Positions 6,263 to 7,097 of a DNA stretch of 7,097 bases are shown one piece after another. The first letter of the stretch is position 1; every line of letters begins with the position of its first letter. Origin of the DNA: Desulfobacteraceae bacterium. Lineage in GTDB: Bacteria > Desulfobacterota > Desulfobacteria > Desulfobacterales > JAABSP01. The notes under the pieces were generated by a model. It was given only the letters and a program-made list of their open reading frames with translations. It was not told the DNA's origin and made no database searches. Made by a program: the position numbers and the translations under genes. The stretch is taken from assembly GCA_011390035.1 (NCBI GenBank), contig JAABTE010000134.1:1-7097 (forward strand). The letters are read 5' to 3'.

Positions 6263-7097
6263 TCAATCGATTTGCATCAGATGGCACCCTTTCAGCAACT
6301 CCGGGCGGGGCCGGATGCCAAGCTTCCGCATGGCGCTGAGGTTGATCATGCGCTCCCCGTTGCGGTTCACCTGGATGGGAAGCTGGGACAGGGGCGTGCC
6401 GCCGATGGCCGCCATCAGCATCTGCCCGGCGATCCGGCCCTGCTCGGCCCCCGAGGGGGCCACGCCGCACAGCGCCCCCGCCCGCACATGCTCGGGCCGG
6501 GTGCCGATCATCGGCTTTCCGAAGGCCCCATGAATCCGGGAAACGGCCGTCTCCTCGGCAACCGCGGCGCCGCCTTCCGCCGGCCCGCTCAGGCCGTCCA
6601 GGGCGGCCAGCAGCAGGGCGTCGCAGCTTTGCCGCATCCCTGCCGCCAGCCGAAGCCCCTCCGGCAGATCCGATGCCAGTTGAAAGGCCCCGAAGCGGAC
6701 GGGAAAGGTCTCCGGCCGCTGCCCGATGCTATCCATCAGAGCGCGGCCCACCGGGGTGTCGGCGGCCAGGTAGCCGATGGCCGTGATCTGCGGCAGCAGT
6801 TGCTTCATCATGGCGATGGCCTCGCCCACATGGGGCCGCTCCCGGATGCCGGACACATTGGCGGCAGGATATCCCCAGACGGTCGGATCATCCCGAACGC
6901 CGCAGAACATGACCGGCGTTGCCGCCTTCTCCCGCAGATGGGGCGCCACCCAAACCGTCTGAACCCGGTCGCCCGCGGCGATCACCCCGTCCGGGGACAA
7001 CTGCCGGAAACGCGCCTGAAGCGCCGCGCCCAGCTCGGCATCGGACAGGTCCTTTGCCGGCAGATCGGCCGGCCCGTCGGCCCCAGCCTTGGCGTCC
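6263..7097 (-). CDS. ABC-type substrate-binding protein, 5' end cut off by the window edge
   Basis: The last 277 residues are visible and the frame stays open to the right edge; the signal peptide and part of the first lobe are missing. The layout fits the ABC_sub_bind family (Pfam PF04392, TrpX-like): 'TPVMFCGVRDDPTVWG' followed by 'NVSGI', then 'MKQLLPQITAIGYL' at a lobe boundary. The end has 'KPMIGTRPEHVRAGALCGV', 'EQGRIAGQMLMAAIGG' and 'MINLSAMRKLGI'. Proteins of this family are periplasmic or lipid-anchored and bind small ligands, in some cases aromatic amino acids. No permease or ATPase gene is visible, and the next genes on the same strand are two chemoreceptors. It may therefore feed a transporter encoded to the right, or present ligand to a receptor. 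Family fairly sure, ligand unknown. The start lies outside the window. Confidence 0.85.
   Translation of the reverse strand, partial: DAKAGADGPADLPAKDLSDAELGAALQARFRQLSPDGVIAAGDRVQTVWVAPHLREKAATPVMFCGVRDDPTVWGYPAANVSGIRERPHVGEAIAMMKQLLPQITAIGYLAADTPVGRALMDSIGQRPETFPVRFGAFQLASDLPEGLRLAAGMRQSCDALLLAALDGLSGPAEGGAAVAEETAVSRIHGAFGKPMIGTRPEHVRAGALCGVAPSGAEQGRIAGQMLMAAIGGTPLSQLPIQVNRNGERMINLSAMRKLGIRPRPELLKGCHLMQID

Noticed and set aside
5149..6339. A 396-codon open frame on the plus strand
   Set aside because: It spans the MCP2 periplasmic region, the 15-base repeats and the end of the binding-protein gene. It has no domain and no ribosome site, and its odd 'RQCRSRQCRSR' end is the tandem repeat.

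Overview
The window is a GC-rich stretch from a Gram-negative, motile bacterium. It holds three genes on the minus strand, in transcription order: the 3' part of an ABC-type periplasmic substrate-binding protein (6263 to the right edge), a 1011-residue methyl-accepting chemotaxis protein (MCP2, 3166-6201) and a 959-residue methyl-accepting chemotaxis protein (MCP1, 223-3102). The gaps are only 61 and 63 bases and contain no convincing terminator, so the three are probably one operon whose promoter lies beyond the right edge. Large transmembrane chemoreceptors with a duplicated 'GETYLVGPD..MRSDS' Cache-type sensor, together with the high GC content, suggest a sulfate-reducing or related Desulfobacterota species. 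That is a judgement from memory of the family, not a search result.

The two receptors sense in different ways but appear built to work in the same array. MCP1 has a large periplasmic region made of two copies of an alpha/beta Cache-like unit, then one HAMP domain. MCP2 has an all-helical periplasmic bundle, then seven HAMP-like modules in an a-b-c-a-b-c-a order with exact 41/43/46-residue spacing. Their cytoplasmic signalling hairpins align without gaps and both look one heptad per helix shorter than E. coli Tsr. Both proteins end in a long hydrophilic tail followed by an aromatic-x-x-aromatic motif (FQRY or FERY), as expected for receptors that tether CheR or CheB. The neighbouring binding protein could be a soluble ligand presenter for one of them, but this is inference only.

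The non-coding DNA is unusually repetitive. The left edge (1-222) is AT-richer than the genes. It carries a 77-base direct repeat present twice (75 of 77 identical, offset 145), which itself contains four 9-base AATCAGNNN units, plus a perfect 15-bp hairpin. One copy ends exactly at the MCP1 stop codon. The gap between the binding protein and MCP2 is almost entirely three 15-base tandem repeats. Inside MCP2 there is a 12-base tandem repeat in the C-terminal tail and a duplicated 11-codon segment in the periplasmic domain; both keep the reading frame. No tRNA, rRNA, CRISPR array, transposase or defence gene is visible.
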